From Chara braunii (taxonomy: Eukaryota; Streptophyta; Charophyceae; Charales; Characeae), in assembly GCA_003427395.1 (NCBI GenBank), contig BFEA01000758.1, positions 107,662-140,775 of the forward strand: a stretch of 33,114 nt of DNA, in the 5' to 3' direction. A program made the translations under genes and the position numbers. The notes under the pieces are model-generated. The model was not told the DNA's origin. It searched no databases and saw nothing but the letters and a program-made list of their open reading frames with translations. Positions 9,905 to 19,744 of this stretch are shown here, one piece after another (position 1 is the first letter of the stretch; each line of letters starts with the position of its first letter).

Positions 9905-10640
9905 GTCATCAGCAACGGGGTATTGATCACCACCAGTACCATCATCAACAACAGGGCCCAGTTCGACACCATCATCATCATCATCGTCATCAACAAGGCG
10001 TGGTTCGACATCATCATCACGGTAATGGTTCGTCATCATCATCAGGGTGCTGCTTGTCATCACCATCATCATCATCATCATCAGGGTACTGCTCTTCATC
10101 ATCATCAAGGCGTAGGTCTTCACTTCTGTTCGGCACTAGTATCATCATCATTATCAAGGAGCCGTTCATCAGGGGTGCTGCTCCTCACTCATCGCTGTAT
10201 TACCATCATCAATAGTTCACCATCATAGGGCGCGGTTGGCGAAGTTCGTCATCATAGGGCGCTGCTCATCCCTATCATCATCATCATTATCATCATTATC
10301 ATTAGGTTATCATCAAAGGTGCTCTTCATCAGCACCATCATCATCCTGTTGTCATCACAGGGCGCTGTGCGTCGTCATCATCATCATCATCACCGACATC
10401 ATCATCATCATCATCAGTTTGTAATCATAGGGGCTGTTGGTGCTGCTCTTTAGTATGATCAGCATCATCATTCTGTCTTCATTCTCACCACTACCATCAT
10501 CATCATCATCATCAATTCGTCATCATTAGATGTTGCTCTTCAAGGCATTGTTTGCCTTTCACATCAGCAGGTGAGTTGGTCGTCACCATCATCCTTATCA
10601 TCATCATCTTCAGGGTGCTGTTCATTGTCATCGGCAAAAT
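9905..10640. repeat. ATC/CAT-rich degenerate microsatellite and minisatellite block
   Basis: Runs of (CAT)n or (ATC)n are separated by a recurring GGG.GCTGCT(C/T) cassette, for example TCATCATCATCAGGGTGCTG. All frames on both strands stay open here. They give poly-His, poly-Ser, poly-Ile or poly-Asp/Met, which is typical of simple repeats rather than of a gene. Confidence 0.9.
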
Positions 10641-10799
10641 CCCGAAAAAAAAATCTCATCTACCTTTTCTCCATTATAATTTTCAGAAAATTCCGATTCT
10701 TCCACTCATATTTTAGGAATCCTATTTCCTAAATTCCTTGTTGTTTCTTTTCTCCACTATTAATTTCTGATTCCCCTTTGGGCGCACTAATGAATTATT
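10641..10799. other. Short AT-rich spacer
   Basis: Nothing recognised between the ATC block and the G-rich duplication. Confidence 0.5.
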
Positions 10800-11510
10800 T
10801 TTGCACGGGTGGGGGGGGTGGGGTTTTAAGGAGGAGAGCTCTACTTTGCAGGGGCTTCACAAGGTGGGGGGTGAAATGCCCTAGAGGGAGTGGGGGCAGA
10901 TTTTTGGGGGATGCCCTATTCTGGGGCTGGGAGAGATGTATGGGTTGGCATCATATCTCAGTGGAGGCAGATAAGGGTGGAACTGGATGCCTTAGTGGAA
11001 GTTGGGGAAGGAAGCAGGTATGTCCCAAGTTGGGGCCGATAAGGGCAGTCCTTTTCGGTGGAGGCAGAGGAGGGACAGGGGGAGATGGAGGGGAGGGGGG
11101 GGAGGGGGGGGAAATAATCCACAGAAACGTCCGGAATTTTTTATTCTCCTCTTAAGCATAAACAAATTATTTCTGGTGGGGTGGTGGGTTGGTTCTGGGG
11201 GGGAGAGCTCTACTCTGTAAGGGCTTCACAAGGCGGGAGGTGATTGCCCTGAAGGGAGACAGGGCAGATTTTGGGGGATGCTCTATTCTGGAGCTGGGGG
11301 AGATGTATGGGTCGGCATCATATCCCAGCGGTGGCAGACAAGGGCAAGGGGTCGGCAGAGGCATACTTTGGGTGGGAACTGGATGCCTTTGTGGGAGTAG
11401 GGGGGGCGACGGGTCTGTCCCAAGTTGGGGCCGATGAGGAGTGTCCATGATCAGGGGCGGTCATTTTTGGTGGAGGCAGCGGTGGGGCAAGGGGACGAGG
11501 GAATTTCTAT
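10800..11510. repeat. G-rich tandem duplication, about 370-bp unit
   Basis: GAGAGCTCTACT at 10834 recurs at 11203 and the whole following block (GGGGCTTCACAAGG, GGGGGATGC.CTATTCTGG, GAGATGTATGGGT.GGCATCATAT, GTCCCAAGTTGGGGCCGAT) is repeated in order. The intervening part has GGGGAGGGGGGG runs (about 11090-11110) able in principle to form G-quadruplexes. Open frames are low-complexity by-products. Confidence 0.85.
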
Positions 11511-12138
11511 ATCCTTTGTTTGTATTTGGTGAGACTTTTCCTGGTGCTTTCTGGAGTTTTCAAAACAAGCACCCTTGTTATTCCTGGTAGTTTGAACAAT
11601 CTCTCGGGAAAGGGTCTGCTGGTGGTTTGTACGAAAATGCACTGGAATTAGAATGTTATATTTAGGATATGTGGCTCTTCAATGCCAGAACGACGCTGGC
11701 CGGAGCCGGGGTGATGCCCTGTAACTTGCCGAAGGTGAGGGCATGAGGCCTTGTAGAGAGATCTGGGGATGCTATGCGGGGGCATCCTAAGGGACAGCTG
11801 GGAGTTGCTGACACAGGACGACACTGGCCGGAGCTGGAGTGAGTCGTGTTCCTCTATAACCTAGCAGACACGGGGGCGTGAGGCCTGGATGAGTTTGTCA
11901 AAGAATAAGTCAGTTTTAGTGAGCTTTGTTATGATCTGTTGGAAATCCCTTAGATACTCAAGTGTTAGGAAAATAGCGGTGGATTTCAGGAGGTGTTCAG
12001 CGATCATAAAAAATGATTCGTAGTCTTCTCATCGTCTATCCAGTAGCTTGTTCACGATCTTGGAGGATACTCTCAAAGCTGAAACCGGGTAAATGACCCC
12101 GGTACCTCAATTGGTTCATAAATTGTTTTGTACATGTC
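11511..12138. other. Unassigned DNA with a weak 128-bp duplication
   Basis: ACGCTGGCCGGAGCCGGGGTGA near 11693 is echoed by ACACTGGCCGGAGCTGGAGTGA near 11821, each followed after some distance by GGGC(A/G)TGAGGCC. No gene is seen. Confidence 0.5.
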
Positions 12139-12243
12139 NNNNNNNNNNNNNNNNNNNNNNNNNNNNNNNNNNNNNNNNNNNNNNNNNNNNNNNNNNNNNN
12201 NNNNNNNNNNNNNNNNNNNNNNNNNNNNNNNNNNNNNNNNNNN
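12139..12243. other. Assembly gap (105 N)
   Basis: A run of 105 undefined bases. The right edge is a poly-A tract and belongs to the same repeat family as 9106-9650, so the gap probably arose from an unresolved repeat. Confidence 1.
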
Positions 12244-12490
12244 AAAAAAAAAAAAAAACGCCATTTCAACCACGAAATAAGTCATGGCGGCCAGTTCTCC
12301 ACACTGCTACCACTACAAAAATCTGAAAATTGGAGGGTCTGCAGATTTGTTTGTGATCTTTCCAGGAAAAAAATTTACAAAATTAAAAAGAATTGTCTCA
12401 ACCACGAAACAAGTCGTGGTGGCAATTCGGCGCGTTTTCCATTTTCGCCACTCTGCCGGTTCTCCACACTGTGCTACCGGTAGCCCTCAT
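12244..12490. repeat. Further units of the 206-217-bp repeat family
   Basis: Poly-A, then ACCACGAAATAAGTCATGGCGGCC, then CTGAAAATTGGAGGGTCTG at 12323 and GATCTTTCCAGGAAAA at 12355 match the units at 9106-9650. They differ in the middle, where GGTTCTCCACACTG replaces the ACTTGTGGG block. Confidence 0.75.
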
Positions 12491-12694
12491 GAACCTGTGC
12501 TACCTGTCCCCCGGATTTTCAACGTTGAGAAGAGTGGTGTTTAAGAAAGAGTACTCGAGCTTCGAAAAGCAGATAGTGCAGAGATCCAGCAGAGTTAACC
12601 TAGAAAGAGGGCAAAACCGTTCGAAAGCGCAGATGTAAAACACAGAGCAGGACAGTTATCACATATCACTGGCAGTTTTTTTGTGAGCGCAATC
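12491..12694. other. Short unassigned spacer
   Basis: Nothing recognised. Confidence 0.5.
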
Positions 12695-13020
12695 ATGTAA
12701 ATAAGTAGAAAACCAGGGTTCATAAATACGTAAGTAGAAAACCAGGGTTCATAAATACGTAAGTAGAAAACCAGGGTTCATAAATACGTAAATGGAAAAC
12801 CAGGGTTCATAAATATGTAAGTGGAAAACCAGGGTTCATAAATACGTAAGTGGAAAACCAGGGTTCATGAATACGTAAGTGGAAAACCAGGGTTCATAAA
12901 TACGTAAGTGGAAAACCAGGGTTCATAAATACATAAGTGGAAAACCAGGGTCCATAAATACGTGAGTGGAAAACCAGGGTTCATAAATACGTTAAGTGGA
13001 AAACCAGGGTTCACAAATAG
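12695..13020. repeat. Minisatellite, 29-bp unit, 11 copies
   Basis: The unit contains TACGTAAGTGGAAAACC then AGGGTTCATAAA. Copies end at about 12719, 12748, 12777, 12806, 12835, 12864, 12893, 12921, 12950, 12980 and 13010. Early copies have AGTAGAAAA and later ones AGTGGAAAA, so variants are grouped as expected from local duplication. Most units carry the palindrome TACGTA. No open frame runs through it. Confidence 0.95.
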
Positions 13021-14091
13021 GTTCTAAGATCATTCTAACAACTCCTTGCACATTTTCCATAACTAAGATATGAGCAAAGTATGCTTGTTCCAGCATTCCA
13101 GATTCGTAAGCCTACAACAATGGAGGGATTAGTTGCAAGTTTATAAATAGGGAGGGAAGCTTTTAAGGGTAGCATGGGCAAGAGCAGGGTGAAGTTTAGA
13201 TCCAGGATTCATACATAGGAGAGAAGGACGCGGAAAGCAAGGACCGCGCCTCTGCCATCAATTCACGACTGCCGCCCTTCTCATCCTCGAGGGAAGCGGA
13301 TCCCATGATTGCACATTCTCCGGCACTTTGCACCTGGTTGTCGGTGGTGAATGCTCATATTTAGTGTAGATGTGCACTTCTTTGTGCCTTGCTAAGGCCG
13401 AGGGCGCATTAGCGACTGCTTGTATCGCTCTGCGAAGTAATTAATGCCGCCGTCTCCAGGATTGATCCCTTGACAAAAATGCAGGGAAGCATTAAGTGGG
13501 TTTCTCATGCAAGCAACGCTGGTCGTGTTTTCCAGTTATATACAAATTAAAAGGGGATCTCTTTAAACCACGAGTCCAGACGAGCCTAGTTGACAAAGCT
13601 GCCTTCCAAGGCTCGCGAACCTGCAACTGCACCTTTTCTCAAAGTTCCCTGCTGCTTTCACTGCAGGCCTAGGCCCAAAGCCAAGTGGTCCTACTGTGTA
13701 TACCGGTAAGAGCACTACATGAGCTCCTGTGGTAGATCTTTCCAGGCTTGGACAGTGAATAGCCAGAAATGGGGCCGCCCCCCACTACACCAAATTCACC
13801 CGATGAGAATGAATCTTCCGCTAGAACATCGAAAGATACTGTCATATTTTTTCTCTTGTGTGCATGTGGTGAGTAGCAGAGCGAGGCCAATGGATTGGAA
13901 ATTTGGCAGCCTTCTTCAGGCGTAAGATGGGGACGTTGTTCACAGTTCTCTTTGGAGGATGCAGTCCAAGGCAATCAGTCACAACTGATAATCCTTTCGA
14001 GACTGTGGTGGCATTCACCAAGTGATTGTTTCAGTGGGGGCATTGGACCCATTTTCGACCACAAACCCCGGTGCTTCCCGGCTCATGGTTC
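13021..14091. other. Flank of element B, no gene recognised
   Basis: About 1 kb with only short frames (longest 101 codons on the minus strand at 13669-13974, no motif). It begins directly after the minisatellite and ends at the 3' LTR boundary of element B. Confidence 0.5.
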
Positions 14092-15195
14092 TGATACATG
14101 CCCGGTTGGGCAATGTACATGGAGCCAAGGATCCACAATGTGATGAAAAGGACTGAATGGACAATGCAATGTCAGTGAAACATCAACGAGCAATGTAGAT
14201 CCTGATACATACAAAATCGCACAAAGTAGCACAATGGAAGACTCAAAGATAAGTCCTGATCTGACCAGGACTGACACGACATCCCATCATACACCACACA
14301 TATGAGAGGAGGAGGACGGACCGCACACAGAAGAAAGGTCCCTCCTTGTACACACACATGGGGGAGATACCACGGATGAGAGATGGGTGGAGAGGCGAGA
14401 CGAAGATGTAGGCGAGGGAGACAACCAAGATCGCGATGGCGAAGTCCAAAAATAGGCCCTTGCCGAATGTCCAATCACTGTCTGCCTCAAAAATGTCGGA
14501 TCAGATCCTGGGCGCTCTGCCCGTTGTAACCTCCCTCTCACTATCTGAAGAAGGAGGAGGAAGGAGGGAGACGGGAGGGAGACCGGCAAAGAAGACGAAG
14601 AAGATGTCGCCTTCCTCGCTGTCTCACCTGCAGGTGCCACCGCTGATCTGACCACCATTCTGTTGTCATCGTGTGCAGGTCGCAGGCACACGGGGAGTCC
14701 CAGCTATGGCGCCAGGTAAGTCTCCCTCTCGCAGGTATGGCCTCTGCCCCTCTGCCTCCCGATGCTCAGCCTCCAACTCTGCAGCGCAGCGCTCAACCAG
14801 CAGCGTATCGCTCAAGAAGTGAGCTGCCGAACAGTCCTCTGCCCAGGTTGTGGCCCCGCTATATACCGTGCTGGGCCCTACTGGGTAGGCTGTTGTGTGG
14901 CCTAAAACGGCCCGCACGGTCGGGACCCCTAAGGCGCAGACATGCGCCTGAGCCTTTTTGGCCCTGACTGCAGTGCACCCAGCCCCAAGGTCGTGCCTTG
15001 GGAACTGCAAGTCAGAAACAACGTCTGAACAGACAAAAATAGGACAGCACATACAAAATAAATAAATAAATGAGTGCTGCCTCAACCGGTACCTGCGGCC
15101 TAAAAGGCCGTCATGGGCCTCCAAGGCGCGTGCTAGATGACACACGGCTCGGGGACCCCTCAAAAGGGGCCCATGTGCAGGCGCGGCACGTAACA
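14092..15195 (-). repeat. 3' LTR of element B
   Basis: The LTR begins TGTTACGTGCC immediately after the poly-G tract and ends ...CATGTATCA, the TG...CA form of LTRs. Its last 206 bases match 20650-20855. LTRs carry promoter and polyadenylation signals; a TATA-like TATATA lies at 14860-14865 on the minus strand. The open frames inside it are not genes. Confidence 0.85.
14860..14865 (-). promoter_or_regulatory. TATA box candidate of the LTR of element B
   Basis: Minus-strand GGTATATAGCGGGG lies about 330 bases inside the LTR, in GC-rich surroundings, a position suitable for U3/R transcription initiation. Confidence 0.5.
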
Positions 15196-15215
15196 CCCCC
15201 CCCCCCCCCCCCCCC
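15196..15215 (-). promoter_or_regulatory. Polypurine tract of element B (20 G)
   Basis: On the minus strand 20 G directly precede the LTR start TGTTACG. This is the primer site for plus-strand DNA synthesis and fixes the inner LTR boundary. Confidence 0.8.
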
Positions 15216-15564
15216 TTTTGAAGTCAAGCCGGGTCAAGGGCGAAGCTAGCGATCTGAAGGTGGAACCTGGACGCAAGCACGACGTGGAGCCGAAGATGGC
15301 AGCTTGCCTTGCAACTTGCGTTCGCAGCGTGTGAGAACATCAGGAACTGTTGCTTGGAAGTTCTGCAAGGGTCAACCAACAATCAGCTTTATGGGCGCAG
15401 TACGAAAAATGTACTAAATACTCGATCCACCTGTTGGTTTAGCATCGTTGGGAAATGATGTCCCCAACCTCAATCTATCCAAAAAATTAGTAACGATACA
15501 ACTCAAAATTGTTGCAATATGTCCATAGACTTATAGACCTAGATGACAATCACCTATTGAGTCG
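15216..15564 (-). other. Noncoding 3' region between integrase and polypurine tract
   Basis: About 350 bases with no clear reading frame. In related elements the polyprotein C-terminus (chromodomain-like) would extend here, but I cannot recognise it. Confidence 0.5.
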
Positions 15565-16580
15565 TCATGCTCCACTGGTGTGAAAAGAGCCAACTTGGAG
15601 CAATGAAAGACCGGGTAGACGGGAAAGTGGACGAGCACCTGAAAGACGAATGAAGGTCCTCCAGGTGCATCCCCAGCCGGTGCCACGATCGGCCAGGGCC
15701 CCATCCATTTCGGGAGGAGCTTGCGAGAGATATCTTGTTCGAGAGTTGAATTCTGCGGCGGAGACCCATACGAGGTTGCCGACGCGGAATGGACAAGGAA
15801 GACGTTGATGATTGGCCTGTTGGCTCATGCGTTGCTGCGTCTTGGCCATCTGGTCGCCTGCCTTGACAAGTAGCTCTTGCATCCGACGTAAGACAAGAAG
15901 ATGGTTGTTGCTCTCGGCCGCCCGTGGGATGATTGTCTCCAACGGAGAAGCGACCAGCGAGCCGTGCTCGAACTCAAAGAGTGACATCTCGATAGCCGGA
16001 TGAATGGACGAGTTGTAAGCCAACTCGACATCCGGCAGCCGCTCAACCCAATCCTTTTGGTTGGGACGGATGAGAGTGTGAAGGAGGACCTGTGCGGTCT
16101 GATGCGCCCTCTCCGTTTGGCCATCGGTTTGGGGTGGCGAGCCGAATTCGGCTTGAAAGATGAGCCCCATCGTTTGATGAGCACCAACCAAAAATCGAAC
16201 ATGAACCGAGTGTCGCAGTCGCAAACGATTTCCTTGGGGTAACCTTTGGTTCGAATCCAACCGGCGTAAAGAACCTCGACCAACTCCGTTGCCTTGGCAT
16301 GATAGCTGCAAGGCAAAAACATGGTGAACTTGGTGAGTCGGTCGACCACCACGAGAATACCATCCACACCGGTCTTGTGCTTGGGGAACGGCCCGTTGAT
16401 ATCCATGGCAATCACTTCCCTTCGACGCAAGGGGACCGGTAATGGTTGCAACTCGCCATACGGACAATGATTGTGGGATTTGCAACGTCGACAAACCTCG
16501 CATGACTCGCAATGTCGCAGAGAAGGTCGGGCCACCAAAACCGCTCGCGAAGTCGACCAATCGTTCAATTGACTCCACAA
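15565..16580 (-). pseudogene. pol: Integrase domain of pol B (frameshifted)
   Basis: Integrase inserts the reverse-transcribed DNA into the host chromosome. In the frame of 16580-15825 the zinc-binding pair appears as CEVCRRCKS, followed by the catalytic core with first Asp in AMDINGPFPKHKTGVDGI and second Asp in EIVCDCDTRF. The catalytic Glu (PQTDGQTERAHQ) is in the other frame (16971-15565), so a shift occurs near 16140. The C-terminal part has ELAYNSSIHPAI and a GNLVWVSA motif as in gypsy integrases. The upstream His pair of the HHCC finger is damaged. Similar order and motifs are seen in pol A on the opposite strand, but the sequences belong to different families. Confidence 0.85.
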
Positions 16581-17354
16581 TGTCCGGTGGTGGGAGCGTC
16601 ATGGAACTCGCCAAGAGGCCGCGTAAGTGGGAATCACTTGGTACGCAAAGAAGGTCCTTCCCCCGTGTGTGGACGAGCAAGTACCCCTCTTGGATCCGAT
16701 AGTGCGATGGCACCGAATTAGAAGAGGAACAATTCGCGTTCTTGTCGTGAAACTTGGGGTCAGCTTGGTAGCCGCGGATGAAGCTGTCCCGCAGGTCGTC
16801 ATCGATCTCGAAGGTCGAATAGACTGCAATGCAATGATCCGAAGGTTGTAAACGAGCATGCGCAAAGACTGCAATGCAATGATCCGAAGGTTGTGAACGA
16901 GCATGCGCAAAACCGTTTGACTTCCCCGAAATGTGATCGGGAAAGAAGTCAAACTTGTCCATGAAAGTCATCCAACAGGCGATGGTGTTATTGACCGTGG
17001 CTTAGGTCTTGTAGAAGACCAACGGATTGCTGTCCGTTACCCATCGGAATTGACTTCGACCAAGGAGAGTGTCGCCATCACTTCAGCGCATGGACAAAGG
17101 CTAGTAGCTCCTTCTTCAGTGCATCGTCCATTGAGTGCACGACGGACACTTTCTTGCTGAAATACTCGACCGGGTGCCAATCCATGCCATCGTGTTCCTC
17201 GAGGATGACACCAATGCCATAGCTGGATGCATCGATAGTGACGCGCGTCGGCAATAGCAGGTCGTAGATACGCAAGACCTCCGTGGATAGTAACGCGGCT
17301 TTGAGGGCCAAAAATGAACCTCGCGCATCCTCACCGAGGTCAAACGACTGATCC
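16581..17354 (-). pseudogene. pol: RNase H and tether region of pol B
   Basis: RNase H degrades the RNA strand of the RNA/DNA hybrid during reverse transcription. The frame 17548-17078 has the core strand VTIDASSYGIGVILEEHDG and HPVEYFSKK, then the Glu helix (KKELLAFVHALK). The continuation lies in 16971-16581 (FDFFPDHISGKSN..A, where a conserved 'ADALSR'-like end is altered). A 45-bp in-frame tandem duplication at about 16821-16910 repeats 15 residues (FAHA...SDHCIAV) just after RNase H. Confidence 0.8.
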
Positions 17355-17905
17355 TCACGTTGAAGCTTGGTCAAGTTGGTCGCGATCTTCATGTAGCCTT
17401 TGACAAAACGAACGAAAATCCGTAACGTTGCTCGGCTCCGACCACTCTTGGACGGCTTGAATCTTGTCCGATAATGGACTGATGCCCTCCGGTGTGACAA
17501 AATGGCACAAGTATTCCAGCTCTTGCCGGACAAATTCACACTTTTCATGGTAAGCTCTGTACTTGGCGCAGCGGAGCGTCTCTAACACTCGTCAAAGATG
17601 CTCAAGATGATCCTCCAAGGTCCAACTATAGAGGAGAAAGTCATCCAAGTAGACCTGCACGAAGCGGGCCAACATCGCACAGAACGCGTTGGTCATTGCC
17701 GCCTGAAAGGTCATCAGGGCATTGGTGAGGCCAAAAGGCATGACCACCCACTCAAAATGTCTGGACCGCATCTTAAAAGCTCATTTATAGCGATCAGTCG
17801 GGCATATCGAAATTTGATGATAGCCCAATTTCAAGTCCAACTTGGAAAAGTACGTCATGCCGCCCGAACGCTCAAGAAGATCGTCGATACGAGTAGCCTT
17901 TGATA
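17355..17905 (-). pseudogene. pol: Reverse transcriptase palm and thumb, second copy
   Basis: This follows the first thumb directly. It restarts with RIDDLLERSGGMTYFSKLDL (motif A region), then WVVMPFGLT (motif B, around 17740), VQVYLDDFLLYSWT (motif C with the YxDD active site, around 17660) and a second thumb (CEFVRQELEYL, then PLSDKIQAVQEW). It is collinear with the first copy with a spacing of 515-530 bp and is diverged. Tandem duplication within one element or recombination between two family members could give this structure. Confidence 0.85.
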
Positions 17906-18802
17906 AAACATTGGTAGTAGCCGGCAAGGCCAAGAAATGAACAGACACCCATAACGTTTCTCGGCTCCAGCCACTCTTGGACGGCTTGAATCTTGTCCGA
18001 TAACAGACTGATGGTCCAACATCGCACAAGTATTTCAGCTCTTGCCGAACAAATTTGCACTTGTCGCTGTTGGCTTTGTACTTGACGCGGCGGAGCGTCC
18101 CCAACACTCGTCGAAGATGCACAAGATGATCCCCCAAGGTCCGGCTATAGACGAGAATGTCGTCCAAGTAGACAATCATAATTTCTTTATTCATTCCACA
18201 AAATGGTCCAACATCGCACGGAACTCGTTAGTCATTGCCGCTTGAAAGGTCGTCTGGGAATGGGTGAGGCCAAAAGGCATGACCACCCACTCAAAATGCA
18301 CGTACCGCGTCTTGAATGCGGATTTATAGCGATCATTCGGGCGTATCGAAATGTGATGATAGCCCGATTTCAAGTCCAACTTGGGAAACTACTTCGCGCC
18401 GCCCAAACGCTCAAGAAGATTGTCGATACGAGGAAGAGGCCCCGCCTTCTTGACGGTTTGCGCGTTGAGCTTACGGTAATCGATGCACAATCATAGATCC
18501 TTGTTCTTCTTCCATACAAAGAGAACTGGGGCTCCATATGGGGAGCTACTAGGGCGGATTCATCCCTCGTCCAACAAATCGTTAAGTTGTGTGAGGAGGA
18601 CCTCGAGCTCCTCCTCGCTCATGCGATAGATGCAACCTTTCGGCGGCACGGCACCGGCCTCAAGAATGATCTCGTGAGAGATGGGCCGATCCGGCACCAC
18701 ACCGGTAGGTGACTCGAAGATATCGACGAACTCGTCAAGCAACTGCACCACACGGGGGTCCAAACACAAGTCTGTGGGTGAAGAGTCGGCTACCGCGAAC
18801 AT
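17906..18802 (-). pseudogene. pol: Reverse transcriptase N-terminus, palm and thumb, first copy
   Basis: Reverse transcriptase copies element RNA into DNA. The frame 18802-18560 has the conserved entry (LLDEFVDIFESPTGVVPDRP, then HEIILEAGAVPPKG). Next come motif A with the catalytic Asp (DLKSGYHHI), motif B (MPFGLTHSQTTF), motif C (IVYLDDILVYSRT) and the thumb (CKFVRQELKYL, LAGYYQCFIKGYS). Several frameshifts and stops separate the pieces. These are standard Ty3/gypsy RT motifs. Confidence 0.9.
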
Positions 18803-19260
18803 TCATAGAAAGCATAGGCCGACCTCGTCGCGCTGCACATTAGCACAAGTAGCCCGGAACGACTTGGTCGTCACAACTTGCAACAAGATCGAAGGGTGTG
18901 GAAGAGGGATGGTACACGGCACCTCGACGCCATAGGCGTCGCAGACGGTAAGAGTCCACCGATGGAAATTAACTGTGATCTGCACTTGTAGGCCAAGGAA
19001 TCCCCAAAATGATATCGAAGTCCGTGTCGACCGTCACCGGTTCGCATGCATGAGGTGCGAAATATATCGGTATGACCTCGACGTAGCGGTCGATAGGTTG
19101 TTGCTCCTTCCATCCTCCAACTTGATCGTGGTCGGGTTTGCATTCCTCCGAACTTGTGCGCCAAGGCCAGCCCTTTGCATGAAGGCTTGGCTCATGAAAT
19201 TGCGAGTCGCGCCGCTATCCAGCAAAGCGTTGCAGGACGCTTGCCCAACTTAAACGGACG
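18803..19260 (-). pseudogene. pol: Aspartic protease of pol B
   Basis: The retropepsin-like protease cleaves the gag-pol polyprotein. The active-site motif LDSGATRNFMS lies in the frame 19225-19034, and the second conserved strand (DFDIILGIPW) follows at about 19020 in another frame. The linker to RT (VPCTIPLPHPSI) is visible near 18910. Confidence 0.85.
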
Positions 19261-19744
19261 TAGAGGAGCGGTGCGTTGTTGACATCGTACCACTGCGTGC
19301 GGAACTCGCGGTCCACCTTGGTAACATACGCAAGGATGTCCCCCACCGCAGCTTCGTCATCCGTCGACGAAGTTGGTGGTGCATATAAGGATAAGTACAC
19401 ATGAAGATGAGCGCAAAGTGTTGTGCATTGCGGTCCCGGCAACCAACAGTGGTCGGGAGAGGAAGCCATGTGAAATCCTCGGACGTGAGCGGGTCCAATA
19501 CCTCTATGTTGAACTCGCCCGCCGAATCCCGTGAAGAAGCACTTGAAGACGATAAGTCGCCGCTTCCGGACGGAGAAGATACAACACACACATCTTGTCC
19601 TTGAGCACGAGTGCCCAACGTAGGAACGAGTCGGGCAGCACATTCCTCAAAAGAATATAAGATGGGAGGACTATCGACTTCCGCATGAGCCCCAGAACTA
19701 AGGACGGTCGCACACGCAGCAACCAGTTCGGATATCGCTATGCG
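19215..19744 (-). pseudogene. Gag C-terminus / pre-protease spacer of element B
   Basis: Two overlapping frames share one protein: SAGEFNIEVLDPLTSEDFTW (19807-19250 frame), then LHVYLSLYAPPTSSTDDEAA and DILAYVTKVDREFRTQWYDV (19643-19215 frame), which runs into the protease. No zinc knuckle is visible. The gag core that should lie upstream is missing because Helitron-derived sequence begins at about 19745. Confidence 0.7.

Noticed and set aside
9632-10228. Open frames rich in His, Ser, Asp or Met on both strands
   Set aside because: They lie over the ATC/CAT repeat block and stay open in every frame for compositional reasons. No domain or start context supports a gene.
9905-13020. CRISPR-like array
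   Set aside because: The repeats are directly adjacent (29-bp minisatellite) or simple trinucleotides with no unique spacers, and the sequence is eukaryotic.
13669-13974. 101-codon minus-strand frame as a gene
   Set aside because: No motif, no start context, and an overlapping open frame on the other strand. Not enough evidence.
14666-15196. 176-codon minus-strand frame
   Set aside because: It lies wholly within the 3' LTR of element B, has no protein motif, and begins at the LTR edge.
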